Source: Mesorhizobium sp. GbtcB19 (lineage in GTDB: Bacteria > Pseudomonadota > Alphaproteobacteria > Rhizobiales > Rhizobiaceae). From it: 64,000 bases of DNA. The notes beneath the pieces are model-generated. The model did not search any database. It had not been told where the DNA came from and worked only from the letters and a program-made list of their open reading frames with translations. Both the position numbers and the translations under genes were made by a program. The DNA lies in the NCBI RefSeq assembly GCF_019091085.1, contig NZ_JAGXJY010000009.1:186001-250000 (forward strand), in the 5' to 3' direction. Below are positions 53,304 to 62,145 of the stretch, one piece after another; the first letter of the stretch is position 1, and each line of letters starts with the position of its first letter.

Positions 53304-54698
53304 TCAACGGCGTAGCGGCGTTGCGGTTCCACCTGATTGATCTACCTTGGAAAAATCGCTGCGCACGATGCCGTGCCGCTGCAGCTTGTCGTAGAAAGTC
53401 TTGCGTGGAATGCCGAGCGCCTCGATGGTGCGGCGAACGTCGCCGTCATTGCGACCAAGTGTCTCGCGGATGATCTCGGCCTCGTAGCGATCGAGCCGTT
53501 CCGGCAAGGGCGCGGAAGAATCGCTCTGCGCTGCCGCAGGGGAAGACGCCTCGGCGATGTCTTCCAGCCCAAGCACGAAGCGCTCGGCGAAATGGGCGAG
53601 TTCGCGTACATTGCCGGGCCAGTCATGCTCCCTGAGCTGACGTTGAACCGCGGCGGAAGTCGCCGGCACGGCGCGCCGGAAACGGGCGGCGGCGCGCTCG
53701 GCGAAATAGCCGAACAACAAAGGCACGTCGTCGCGCCTTTCGCGCAGCGGCGGGATTGAGAGCGTCACCACATTGAGCCGGTAATAGAGGTCCTCGCGGA
53801 AACCGCCGCGCTGCGCCGGATCGCCGAGATCGACCTTGGCGGCGGCGACGACGCGCAGGTCGACCGGGCGCACCTCATTGGTGCCGAGCGGGGTCACTTC
53901 GCGCATTTCGAGTACGCGCAGCATCTGCACCTGCGTCGAGGCTGGCATGCTTTCGATCTCGTCGAGGAACAGCGTGCCGCCGCTGGAATGCTCGATGCGG
54001 CCGACGCGCTTCTTCTGCGCGCCGGTGAAGGCGCCGGCTTCATGGCCGAACAGCTCGCTTTCGATGACCGTCTCCGGCAGCGTGCCGCAATTCAGCGCCA
54101 CGAAATTGCCCTTGGCGCGACGGCTCCAGCGGTGCAGCAGGCCGGCCACCACCTCCTTGCCCGAGCCGGTCTCGCCGGTGACCAGTACATCGACATCGGT
54201 GTCGGCGATCTGTCTGAGCGTGCGGCGCAGCCGCTCCATCGCCGGCGTCTGGCCGATCAGCGGCAGGCCTTCCTGCGCCTGCTCGGCCGCCTCGCGCAAG
54301 GCGCGGTTTTCCATTACCAGCCGGCGTTTTTCGGCGGCGCGGGCGACGCTCTGCGCCAGCCGCTCAGTGGCGAAAGGCTTGGTGATGAAGTCGTAGGCCC
54401 CGTCCTTGATCGCCTTGACGGCCATGGCGATGTCGCCATGGCCGGTGACGAGGATGACGGGGATATCGGGGTCGAGCCGCAGCACGCGGTCGAAAAGCTG
54501 CAGCCCGTCGACCTCCGGCATGCGGATATCCGACACCACGACGCCAGCGAAGCTTTTGTCCAGCGTCGCCAGCGCCTCGCGGGCGGCCGAGAACGCCGAC
54601 ACCGCGAAGCCAGCGAGCTCCAGCGTCTGTCTCGTCGCCTTGAGCAGGTCGCTGTCGTCGTCGATCAGGATCACTGGTGCCGGATTGTCCGTGGTCAT
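53304..54698 (-). CDS. dctD: DctD, sigma-54-dependent response regulator
   Basis: 464 aa. The receiver domain has phosphoacceptor Asp57 in VVSDIRMPEVDG. The AAA+ domain has Walker A GETGSGKE at 175-182 and the sigma-54 contact loop GAFTGA at 222-227. The C-terminal Fis-like HTH is GDVRRTIEALGIPRKTFYDK. It overlaps dctB by 4 bp. It activates dctA from upstream sites when DctB senses C4-dicarboxylates. Confidence 0.95.
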   Translation of the reverse strand: MTTDNPAPVILIDDDSDLLKATRQTLELAGFAVSAFSAAREALATLDKSFAGVVVSDIRMPEVDGLQLFDRVLRLDPDIPVILVTGHGDIAMAVKAIKDGAYDFITKPFATERLAQSVARAAEKRRLVMENRALREAAEQAQEGLPLIGQTPAMERLRRTLRQIADTDVDVLVTGETGSGKEVVAGLLHRWSRRAKGNFVALNCGTLPETVIESELFGHEAGAFTGAQKKRVGRIEHSSGGTLFLDEIESMPASTQVQMLRVLEMREVTPLGTNEVRPVDLRVVAAAKVDLGDPAQRGGFREDLYYRLNVVTLSIPPLRERRDDVPLLFGYFAERAAARFRRAVPATSAAVQRQLREHDWPGNVRELAHFAERFVLGLEDIAEASSPAAAQSDSSAPLPERLDRYEAEIIRETLGRNDGDVRRTIEALGIPRKTFYDKLQRHGIVRSDFSKVDQSGGTATPLRR

Positions 54699-56560
54699 GC
54701 CGCGCCGGCTTTCGAAAGGTGGATGGTGAAGCGTGTGCCCTGGCCGCCGCTCACCACCTCGATGCGGCCGCCATAGTCGGCGACGATGTCCTTGGAGATG
54801 ACGAGGCCGAGCCCAAGGCCCTTTTCCTTCGACGTGTTGAAGGGCGTGAACAGAGATTTCAGGATCGTGGGCGGAATGCCCGGGCCGTTGTCGGAAACGA
54901 ACAACGCCACGTCTTCGGCGTTTTCGGCCGCACTGACTTCCACCCGCGCATCGTCGCGCCCCTCAAGCGCCTCCAGCGCATTTTGAAACAGGTTGATCAG
55001 CACCTGCTCCAGCCGCAGCCGGTTGCCCATCACTTTCATCGTTGGCGGCGGCAGCGTGATGGCCAGCGCGTCCAGCCGGCCGGCGAAACGGCTCCTGAGC
55101 AGCACGACCGCGCCTTCGATGACACCGCGCAATTCGACCGGCTCGGCCGCGGTGCGGCCCTTTCGGGCGAAGGCTTTCAGCTCCTCGGTGATCGAGCCGA
55201 TGCGCTCGGTAAGTGCTGCGATCGCGCCGAGATTCTCCTCGGCTGAGGAGCTTTGCTTGCGCTCCAGGAAGACGCGCGCATTGTCGGCATAGGCGCGGAT
55301 GGTCGCCACCGGCTGGTTGATCTCATGCGCAACGCCGGCGGCGACTTGGCCGAGCGTCGCCAGCCGGTTGGCCTGCACCAGCTCCTGCTGCATCACCTGC
55401 AGTTTCGCCTCGGTGCTGCGATGATCGGCGATCTCGGCCTGCAGCCGGTCGCGCGCCAGGCTCAGATCCTGCGTGCGCTCGGCGACACGGCGTTCCAGCT
55501 CGGTGCGCGCCGCCTGTTCAGCCGCTATCCGCATCTGGCCCGATTGCCTGCGCCACAGCAGATAGGCGGCCAGAGCGATGAGAGGAACGAGAACACCCAG
55601 CGCCAGAAGCCGCATCTCGCGTTGCGCGGCGGCGATCGGCGCTTCGGCTGGAACGAGATAGTCGAGCCGCCATGGCGTCGACGGCACCGCCGTCGAAAGC
55701 CGCAGATACTCGGCGTCGCTGCCGCCGGGCGTGATGGCATGGACAAGCGCGACATCGGCGGAAAGCGCCTGGGGCCTTGCGATCGGCAAGGGCACCAGCG
55801 GCGCATCGCCGAATTGCTGGCTGGCGCGGATCTCGGCGAGCACCGGCCGGCTGAGCGGCTCAGTCGTCAGGAAGCGCCAGGACGGCACGCTGGTGATCAG
55901 CACCACGCCATGCGCATCGCTGACATAGGCCGGGCGGTTCGCCTCGTGCCAGTCGGCCTCGAGCTGGTCGAATTCCATCTTGACCACGACGACGCCGAGC
56001 GGCCCCGAAGCGCCGTCGACGCGGCGCGAGATGTAAAGGCCGGGACGCTTGGAGACATTGCCGAGCGCGAAATACTCGGCGGTGCCGGTCTGCATTGCGC
56101 CTGAGAAATAGGCGCGAAAACTGTAGTCGCTGCCGACGAAGCTCACCGGCTCGCGCCAATTGCTGGAGGCGATCGCCAGGCCATCCGTGCCGGTGACATA
56201 GAGCACCGAAGCCTTCGTACCGGAGACAAGTCCTTCGAGCTTGCGGTTCAAGACATCGATCGCGGCGGGGCTGCGTTGCGTCAGCGCGTCATTGACCTGC
56301 TGATCCTCCGACAAAAGCAGCGGCAACGCGCGCGGGTTTTCCAGCACCGCGCGCAGCAGCGCGACTTTGAGATTTGCGTCGGTTCGGCCTTGCGTGGCCA
56401 AGGCCTCGATCTCGGTCGAACGGCCATAGAGCCCGGCGCCGTAGAGCGCTGCAGCGATGATCGCCAGCGCCACCGCCGCGAACAGCAGCCAGGCACGCCG
56501 CGCCCGCCCGGCAAGCAGTTCGGGCGTCGAGGCGAGGGCAGCGGCGGGGCGTTGCAGCAT
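54695..56560 (-). CDS. dctB: DctB, C4-dicarboxylate sensor kinase
   Basis: 621 aa from ATG 56560; ATG 56575 and TTG 56587 are alternatives, and none has a clear ribosome site. Two membrane helices (about 25-45 and 310-330) enclose a periplasmic double-Cache sensor domain that binds succinate, malate or fumarate in this family. The H-box is VAAGVAHEINQPVATIRAY, then ATPase N, G1 and G2 boxes (NLFQNALEALEG, DNGPGIPP, GLGLGLVISKD). Overlap with dctD and divergence from dctA match rhizobial dct loci. Confidence 0.93.
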   Translation of the reverse strand: MLQRPAAALASTPELLAGRARRAWLLFAAVALAIIAAALYGAGLYGRSTEIEALATQGRTDANLKVALLRAVLENPRALPLLLSEDQQVNDALTQRSPAAIDVLNRKLEGLVSGTKASVLYVTGTDGLAIASSNWREPVSFVGSDYSFRAYFSGAMQTGTAEYFALGNVSKRPGLYISRRVDGASGPLGVVVVKMEFDQLEADWHEANRPAYVSDAHGVVLITSVPSWRFLTTEPLSRPVLAEIRASQQFGDAPLVPLPIARPQALSADVALVHAITPGGSDAEYLRLSTAVPSTPWRLDYLVPAEAPIAAAQREMRLLALGVLVPLIALAAYLLWRRQSGQMRIAAEQAARTELERRVAERTQDLSLARDRLQAEIADHRSTEAKLQVMQQELVQANRLATLGQVAAGVAHEINQPVATIRAYADNARVFLERKQSSSAEENLGAIAALTERIGSITEELKAFARKGRTAAEPVELRGVIEGAVVLLRSRFAGRLDALAITLPPPTMKVMGNRLRLEQVLINLFQNALEALEGRDDARVEVSAAENAEDVALFVSDNGPGIPPTILKSLFTPFNTSKEKGLGLGLVISKDIVADYGGRIEVVSGGQGTRFTIHLSKAGAA

Positions 56561-56566
56561 GCGGCA

Positions 56567-56588
56567 TTTGTGCATGTTTTCGCACAAA
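56567..56588. promoter_or_regulatory. Candidate DctD upstream activator site 1
   Basis: TTTGTGC-N8-GCACAAA is a perfect 7-bp dyad, about 110 bp upstream of the dctA sigma-54 promoter. It matches the GTGC/GCAC core of DctD sites described in rhizobia. It overlaps the possible upstream starts of dctB. Confidence 0.7.
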
Positions 56589-56603
56589 GCACAATTCGAC
56601 CTA

Positions 56604-56617
56604 TGCGGATAACCGCA
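56604..56617. promoter_or_regulatory. Candidate DctD upstream activator site 2
   Basis: TGCGG-N4-CCGCA is a second dyad, 15 bp promoter-proximal to site 1. Two tandem dyads upstream of dctA are the normal rhizobial arrangement, which allows cooperative binding of DctD. Confidence 0.65.
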
Positions 56618-56693
56618 CCGACGCCCTTCAAGCTGCGCGTCGCAAGTTCGAAAAAGTCAGCAAAATCAATGAAGCGGGTCTCGGAGCGCAATC

Positions 56694-56709
56694 TGGCACG
56701 GGCGTTGCA
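56694..56709 (+). promoter_or_regulatory. Sigma-54 promoter of dctA
   Basis: TGGCACG-GGCG-TTGCA matches the -24/-12 consensus (TGGCAC-N5-TTGC) exactly. It lies about 88 bp before the dctA start and downstream of the two DctD sites. Confidence 0.93.
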
Positions 56710-56796
56710 AATGCATCTGCAGCAGCCGCGAGGCTGTGGAGGTCAATAGCCCCAGGGAGGTCGAGTTTTCTCGATCGGGGCTGAACGGAGGATATC

Positions 56797-58134
56797 ATGC
56801 AGACAGCAATCGCTGCCGCCGAACCGCGCGGCAAGGTTCCCTTTTACCGGCATCTCTATGTGCAGGTTCTGGTGGCGATCGCCGCCGGCATCCTGCTTGG
56901 GCATTTCTACCCCGACCTGGGCGCTTCGCTGAAGCCGCTTGGCGACGCGTTCATCAAGCTGGTCAAGATGGTCATCGCGCCGGTGATCTTCCTCACCGTG
57001 GCGACCGGCATCGCCGGCGTTTCCGACCTGCACAAGGTCGGCCGCGTCGCCGGCAAGGCGATGATCTACTTCCTCGTCTTCTCGACGCTGGCGCTGATCG
57101 TCGGCCTGGTCGTCTCCAACGTCATCCAGCCCGGCGCCGGCATGCACATCAACCCGGCGACGCTCGATCCGTCCAAGGTGGCGACCTTCACCGAGAAGGC
57201 GCATGACACGACCATCGTCGGCTTCCTGATGAACATCATCCCTGACACCATCACCGGCGCCTTCGCGCAGGGCGACATCCTGCAGGTGCTGTTCTTCTCG
57301 GTGCTGTTCGGCATTGCGCTCGCACTGGTCGGCGAACGCGGCCGTCCGGTCGTCGATTTCCTGCAGGCGCTGACCTCGCCGATCTTCCGCTTGGTCGCCA
57401 TCCTGATGAAGGCAGCCCCCATCGGCGCTTTCGGCGCCATGGCCTTCACCGTCGGCAAATACGGCATCGGTGCGATCGCCAATCTGGCCTTGCTGATCGG
57501 CACCTTCTACCTGACGTCCCTGCTCTTCGTGCTCGTCGTGCTGGGCGCGGTGGCATGGTACAACGGCTTCTCCATCCTGGCGCTGATCCGCTACATCAAG
57601 GAAGAGTTGCTGCTGGTGCTCGGCACCTCGTCGTCGGAGGCCGCACTTCCCGGCCTGATGGCCAAGATGGAGCGCGCCGGCTGCAACCGCTCGGTGGTCG
57701 GCCTGGTCATCCCGACCGGCTATTCCTTCAACCTCGACGGCACCAACATCTACATGACGCTGGCTGCGCTGTTCATCGCCCAGGCGACCGACACGCCGCT
57801 CACCTTCGGCGACCAGATCCTGCTTCTGCTCGTCGCCATGCTGAGCTCGAAGGGTGCCGCCGGCATCACCGGCGCCGGCTTCATCACCTTGGCCGCGACG
57901 CTCTCGGTCGTACCGACCGTGCCGGTCGCCGGCATGGCGCTGATCCTCGGCGTCGACCGTTTCATGTCGGAATGCCGCGCGCTCACCAACTTCGTCGGCA
58001 ACGCGGTCGCGACCATCGTCGTGGCGCGCTGGGAAGGCGAGCTCGACCAGACCAAGTTCGCCGCCGCCATGGCCGGCGAGCTGTCGGAAGAGGCCGACCT
58101 CGCGCTGTCCGGCGGCTTGCAGCCCGCGGAGTGA
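56797..58134 (+). CDS. dctA: C4-dicarboxylate:cation symporter DctA
   Basis: 445 aa, ATG with GGAGGATATC upstream. It belongs to the DAACS (glutamate/dicarboxylate) family with eight membrane segments and two hairpins. The serine-rich LVLGTSSSEAALPGLM hairpin and the substrate motif PTGYSFNLDGTNIYMTLA are intact. It imports succinate, malate and fumarate, the carbon supply of symbiotic rhizobia. It is a monocistronic gene closed by its own terminator. Confidence 0.97.
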   Translation: MQTAIAAAEPRGKVPFYRHLYVQVLVAIAAGILLGHFYPDLGASLKPLGDAFIKLVKMVIAPVIFLTVATGIAGVSDLHKVGRVAGKAMIYFLVFSTLALIVGLVVSNVIQPGAGMHINPATLDPSKVATFTEKAHDTTIVGFLMNIIPDTITGAFAQGDILQVLFFSVLFGIALALVGERGRPVVDFLQALTSPIFRLVAILMKAAPIGAFGAMAFTVGKYGIGAIANLALLIGTFYLTSLLFVLVVLGAVAWYNGFSILALIRYIKEELLLVLGTSSSEAALPGLMAKMERAGCNRSVVGLVIPTGYSFNLDGTNIYMTLAALFIAQATDTPLTFGDQILLLLVAMLSSKGAAGITGAGFITLAATLSVVPTVPVAGMALILGVDRFMSECRALTNFVGNAVATIVVARWEGELDQTKFAAAMAGELSEEADLALSGGLQPAE

Positions 58135-58165
58135 CAAGCGGTTCCAGGCCCCTCCCAAGCCTGTG

Positions 58166-58198
58166 CAGGCCGCGGCTAAGCCGCGGCCTGTTCTTTTT
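58166..58198 (+). terminator. Intrinsic terminator after dctA
   Basis: CAGGCCGCGGC and GCCGCGGCCTG form an 11-bp perfect stem with a 3-nt loop, followed by TTCTTTTT. It lies 31 bp after the dctA stop. Confidence 0.94.
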
Positions 58199-58263
58199 GC
58201 CGGCCGCCGCATAGGGTGCGCGAGCCGGATTCTCGGCGAAACATTCAGCCGAGAGGGCGGTCG

Positions 58264-58845
58264 ATGAGCAGTGCGTTTCCCGAAATCTATCTTGTCCGCC
58301 ATGGCGAGACGGAGTGGAGCGCCTCCGGCAGGCATACCGGACGCACCGACATCCCGCTGACCGCGAAAGGCGAAGAGGCCGCGCGCGGCCTATCCGAGCG
58401 TCTCAAGGGCCTGACTTTCCAGGCTGTCTGGTCGAGCCCCTCGCAGCGCGCCTTCGACACCTGCCGGCTCGCCGGCTTCGGCGAGCGCGCCGTCAAGAAG
58501 CCGGATCTGCAGGAATGGGACTACGGCGCCTATGAAGGCGTGACGACGAAAGAGATCATTGCCAAGCACCCCGGCTGGAACGTGTTTCGCGACGGCTGCC
58601 CGGGCGGCGAGCAGGCCGCCGATGTCGGCGCCAGGGCCGATGCGATCATCGCCGGAATACGGGCAGTCGCCCGCAACGCGCTGATCTTCTCCAGCGCCCA
58701 TTTCCTGCGCGTCTTCGCGGCACGCTGGGTCGGCCTGCCGCCGGAAGGCGGCGAGCATTTCGTGCTCGACACCGCAAGCCTCAGCGTCCTCGGCTACGAG
58801 CACGACCTGACCGAACCGGTCGTCCGCCGTTGGAACCAGAAATAG
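58264..58845 (+). CDS. Histidine phosphatase (phosphoglycerate mutase-like)
   Basis: 193 aa from ATG 58264 (GAGGGCGG upstream). The catalytic RHG motif is YLVRHGETEWSASGRHTGRT, with the second His in IFSSAHFLRVFAARW and conserved Arg in AVWSSPSQRAFDT. It belongs to histidine phosphatase branch 1. A sugar-phosphate or alpha-ribazole type substrate is possible but not determined. Confidence 0.88.
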   Translation: MSSAFPEIYLVRHGETEWSASGRHTGRTDIPLTAKGEEAARGLSERLKGLTFQAVWSSPSQRAFDTCRLAGFGERAVKKPDLQEWDYGAYEGVTTKEIIAKHPGWNVFRDGCPGGEQAADVGARADAIIAGIRAVARNALIFSSAHFLRVFAARWVGLPPEGGEHFVLDTASLSVLGYEHDLTEPVVRRWNQK

Positions 58846-58897
58846 TCCGGCTTGATAGCAGATAGACTTTGGCGGTTAGCCGAAACGCTCGTGAGGT

Positions 58898-58951
58898 CGT
58901 CATCCACGGGCGGAGCGGGAGCGAAGCGGACGCGCAGACCCGGGGATGACG
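58898..58951. repeat. Dispersed palindromic repeat
   Basis: CGTCATCC (58898-58905) and GGATGACG (58944-58951) flank a GC-rich centre with GGAGCGGGAGCGAAGCGGA. It lies between converging genes and resembles the recurrent intergenic repeat starting GTCATCC in Mesorhizobium genomes, from memory. Confidence 0.7.
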
Positions 58952-58969
58952 AAGTTCGGGGCGCAGCCA

Positions 58970-59734
58970 TTAAGCAACAAGCATCGCCAGCTCTTCGTCC
59001 GTCAGATGCCGCGCCTGACCCTTGGCAAGCTCGCCGAGCTGAAGGCCACCGATCGCCACCCGGACCAGCCTGAGAACCTCGATGTCGAAAGCGCCGAGCA
59101 GGCGGCGGATCTGGCGGTTGCGGCCTTCGTCGAGCACGATCTCCAGCCAGGCCGTGCGGCCGCCGCTGCGCAACAGCGCGATCGAACTTGCCGTCAGCAA
59201 CTCGCCATCCGCTTCTGCGCCGTTCCGAAAGCGTTCCAGCATCGCCTCGTCTGGTGCGGCTGCGATCTGCACGTGATAGGTTTTGGCGACATGCGAGGCG
59301 GGGTCGAGCAGCCCGTTCGCCCAGCGCGTGTCGTTGGTCATCAGGAGCAGACCTTCGCTCGCCTTGTCGAGCCGGCCCACCGGCGAAACGAAGGGCAGGT
59401 CGAGCCCTTCCAGGCAGTCATAGACCGTGCCGCGACCCTCGGGGTCGTCGCGGGTGGTGACCAGCCCGCGCGGCTTGTTGAGTATGAGATAGACCTTGCG
59501 CTCGGCGGCGATGCGCTCGCCGTCGACGGCGATGCTGTCGCGCTCGAGATCGACCCACAGCGCAGGGTCGCGCGCCACCTTGCCGCCCACCCGCACGCGG
59601 CCCTCGGCGATCAGCAGCTCGGCCTGCTTGCGCGAGCAGAGCCCGAGCTTTGACAGCGCCCGGTTGAGGCTGACCTTCCCGCCGGTGGGTCGCAGCGCGG
59701 GCTCGGGAGGTTGTCGTGGGGGTTTGCGTGTCAT
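58970..59734 (-). CDS. Pseudouridine synthase, RsuA/RluB/RluF family
   Basis: 254 aa from ATG 59734. An N-terminal S4 RNA-binding domain (SLNRALSKLGLCSRKQAELL) precedes the catalytic domain with Asp in VSPVGRLDKASEGLLLMTND and the RNRQIRRLLGAF motif. It isomerises a specific uridine in rRNA. The subgroup (RsuA, RluB or RluF) cannot be fixed by eye; the S4 domain excludes RluE-like proteins. Confidence 0.93.
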   Translation of the reverse strand: MTRKPPRQPPEPALRPTGGKVSLNRALSKLGLCSRKQAELLIAEGRVRVGGKVARDPALWVDLERDSIAVDGERIAAERKVYLILNKPRGLVTTRDDPEGRGTVYDCLEGLDLPFVSPVGRLDKASEGLLLMTNDTRWANGLLDPASHVAKTYHVQIAAAPDEAMLERFRNGAEADGELLTASSIALLRSGGRTAWLEIVLDEGRNRQIRRLLGAFDIEVLRLVRVAIGGLQLGELAKGQARHLTDEELAMLVA

Positions 59735-59800
59735 CGGCCGACAGATGCCACGCGCGGCAAGGCCCACGCAACCATGCATGAGCCGGATACGCGCCGGTGC

Positions 59801-61948
59801 CTAGAACTTCAAATTCAAGCTGCCCTTGATCACCCGCCCCTCGCCATAGATGCAGCTTTGGCCGTAGCAGGTCGAATAATAGGATTTGTCGAACAGGTTC
59901 GAGACATTGAGTGCCGCCTGCCAGCCGTTCTTCTTGTAGCGCAGCGCGGCATCGACCAGCGTGTATGCAGGGACGTTGATGCTGTTCTCATTGTCGCCGA
60001 AGCTCGAGCCGATGTAGCGCACGCCGGCGCCGAAGCTCAGCCCTTCCAGCATGCCGCTGCCGACCTCGTAATTTGCCCACAGCGAAGCCTGATGCTCAGG
60101 CACCAGCGACGGCCGGTTGCCGATCACGTCGGGGGCGTCGTTGGTGATCTCCGCATCGAGATAGGTGTAGGCCGCCGTCATCGAGAGGCCGGATGTCAGG
60201 TCGGCATTGGCCTCGACTTCGAGACCGCGGTGGCGCACCGCGCCGGTCTGCACCTGGAACGGACCGCCGGCATAAGTGACGACATTGGTCTTGCGGATGT
60301 CGAACAGCGAAGCGGTAATGAAGCCAGGGAAAAAGCTCGGCTCGTACTTCACCCCGACCTCATACTGCTTGCCCTGCGAGGGGCGGAACGCGTCGCCCGA
60401 CTGGCTCTGGCCGATATTGGTGGTGAAGGATTCGGCGTAGCTGGCATAGGGCGTCACACCGCTGTCGAAGAGATAGCCGACACCGACATTGCTGACGAAG
60501 GCATGGTCGTTCTGGTCGTAGCTGCCGCTGCCGCCGGAGCGGTCGTCATTGGTGTGGTCGACCCAGGCCTGCCGGCCGCCGAAAGTCAGGATCCAATGAT
60601 CGGCGATCTTCGACTGGTTCTGCGCATAGAGGCCGACCTGGCCGATCGTCTCCGCCCTGTCGACCAGGACGCCGGCCGGCGGCGTGATCGGGATCGAATA
60701 GTCCGGGTTCAGGATGTCGAGGTCCGGTCCCTGCCCATAATGATTGATGCCATCCACCGACTGTCTGTTGTAGTCCAGACCGACGAGCAGCTTGTTCTCG
60801 ACCGGCCCGAAATTCGCCTTGTACTCGGCCTGGTTGTCGACGCTGAACAGCCGCGCAGTCTCGTCCACCGTGAACAGGGTGCGCGCCATCGTATGGTCGT
60901 CGATCATGCCCGGTCCGCCGAGCCAGTCGCCATAATAGAGCTGCCGGTAGTCGGTATCCTGCTGCGCGTAGCGCAGGTTCTGGCGCACGGTCCAATGCTC
61001 GTCGAATTCGTGGCTGAACTGGTAGCCGATCGAACCGTGGTTGGTGTCGTAGCGGTCGAAGTCGGGCGAGCCGGTGAAGAAGCTGCGCGGCAGCTTGGTG
61101 TCGAGGCCGACAGGCAGGAACTGGCCGGGCGACAGCCGGTCCCACTGGTAGTTGGCGAGGATGGTCAGCGAGGTCTGCGCGTCCGGCTGCCAGGTCAGCG
61201 CCGGTGCGACGAAGACGCGGTCGTTGCGCGAATAGTCGATCTGGGTGGCGCCGTCGCGCACGAGCCCGGTCAGTCGGTAGGACCAGACGCCGGCCTCGTC
61301 GATCGGGCCGCCGACATCGAGCCCGGCTTCGACCGTGTCGAAGCTGCCATAGCTGAGGAAGCCGTCATAGATGGGCTTTTCCGTCGGCCGCTTGGTGACC
61401 GCGTTGACCATGCCGCCGACTTCGTTCTCGCCATAGAGAACCGAGGCCGGCCCCTTCAGCACCTCGACGCGCTCCAGCCCGTAAGGCTCGATCTTGAAGC
61501 CGGAGAAGTCGACGACCTTCTGCGGCAGGCCGTCGCGATAGATCACCGAGGTGCAGATGTCGAAGCCACGGATCAGGCACTGGTCGAAGCGGTCGTCGAT
61601 ACCCCATGGCGCGGTGGTGACGCCGGCGGTGTAGGAGAGGGTGTCCTCCAGCTGCCGCGGCTGGCGGTCGTCCATCTCCTTGCGTGTCACCACCGAGACC
61701 GAGCGCGGGATCTCCTTGAGCGGCGTGTCGGTCTTGGAGCCGGTGGTGGTGTTCTTGGCGATATAGCCGTCATCGGGGCCGACCGGGCTGTCGGTCTGCC
61801 CTTCGATCTTGATGGGGCTGAGCTCGGTCGCGTTGTCCTGGGCGAAAGCGGGAATGCAGAAGAGCGCCGAAAGGCATGTCGTCGCCAGCAGAAGACCTGG
61901 CTTCGTCCATCTGCGCCCGCTCGCCCTGGGACCCACGCCTGATCTCAT
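59801..61948 (-). CDS. TonB-dependent siderophore receptor
   Basis: 715 aa from ATG 61948 (GAGAGGGG 7 nt upstream). A signal peptide ends near IPAFAQ-DN. The plug domain begins near residue 70 with LKEIPRSVSVVTRKEMDDR, and the barrel ends with LNLKF, the C-terminal aromatic signature. It matches the FhuA/FoxA/FpvA-type ferric-siderophore class. The divergent FhuD- and FhuB-like genes suggest a hydroxamate such as ferrichrome or ferrioxamine. Confidence 0.92.
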   Translation of the reverse strand: MRSGVGPRASGRRWTKPGLLLATTCLSALFCIPAFAQDNATELSPIKIEGQTDSPVGPDDGYIAKNTTTGSKTDTPLKEIPRSVSVVTRKEMDDRQPRQLEDTLSYTAGVTTAPWGIDDRFDQCLIRGFDICTSVIYRDGLPQKVVDFSGFKIEPYGLERVEVLKGPASVLYGENEVGGMVNAVTKRPTEKPIYDGFLSYGSFDTVEAGLDVGGPIDEAGVWSYRLTGLVRDGATQIDYSRNDRVFVAPALTWQPDAQTSLTILANYQWDRLSPGQFLPVGLDTKLPRSFFTGSPDFDRYDTNHGSIGYQFSHEFDEHWTVRQNLRYAQQDTDYRQLYYGDWLGGPGMIDDHTMARTLFTVDETARLFSVDNQAEYKANFGPVENKLLVGLDYNRQSVDGINHYGQGPDLDILNPDYSIPITPPAGVLVDRAETIGQVGLYAQNQSKIADHWILTFGGRQAWVDHTNDDRSGGSGSYDQNDHAFVSNVGVGYLFDSGVTPYASYAESFTTNIGQSQSGDAFRPSQGKQYEVGVKYEPSFFPGFITASLFDIRKTNVVTYAGGPFQVQTGAVRHRGLEVEANADLTSGLSMTAAYTYLDAEITNDAPDVIGNRPSLVPEHQASLWANYEVGSGMLEGLSFGAGVRYIGSSFGDNENSINVPAYTLVDAALRYKKNGWQAALNVSNLFDKSYYSTCYGQSCIYGEGRVIKGSLNLKF

Positions 61949-62003
61949 CCCGATACCCCTCTCGCTGGATATGTGCGGCATCGTCCCAAGCCGCATAAAA
62001 TCA

Positions 62004-62018
62004 TGACTCATTTGATCA
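62004..62018. promoter_or_regulatory. Candidate iron-responsive operator (TGA-N9-TCA) 1
   Basis: TGA-CTCATTTGA-TCA matches the rhizobial IRO-box consensus TGA-N9-TCA bound by RirA. It lies about 60 bp before the receptor start. Confidence 0.5.
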
Positions 62019-62027
62019 TCTTTTAAT

Positions 62028-62059
62028 GTTGACTATTGAACTCATGTTTCATAGTCAAC
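62028..62059. promoter_or_regulatory. Candidate iron-responsive operator 2 within a 32-bp dyad
   Basis: GTTGACTAT and ATAGTCAAC form a perfect 9-bp dyad with a 14-bp spacer, which encloses a second TGA-N9-TCA match (62030-62044). It lies in the divergent region between receptor and binding-protein genes, so one regulator could control both. Confidence 0.6.
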
Positions 62060-62145
62060 CGGGTCACCGATGTTCGGTTTCGAAAATCGGCATGCCGGGA
62101 AAGGAGCGGGGATCGTGACGCGCAATCATGGCCTTGCAGGTACGG

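Noticed and set aside
56743..58335. Long minus-strand frame opposite dctA
   Set aside because: Antisense to an intact dctA; no recognisable domain.
59711..61942. Long plus-strand open frame opposite the TonB-dependent receptor
   Set aside because: The composition is that of an antisense frame, and the receptor has signal, plug and barrel features.
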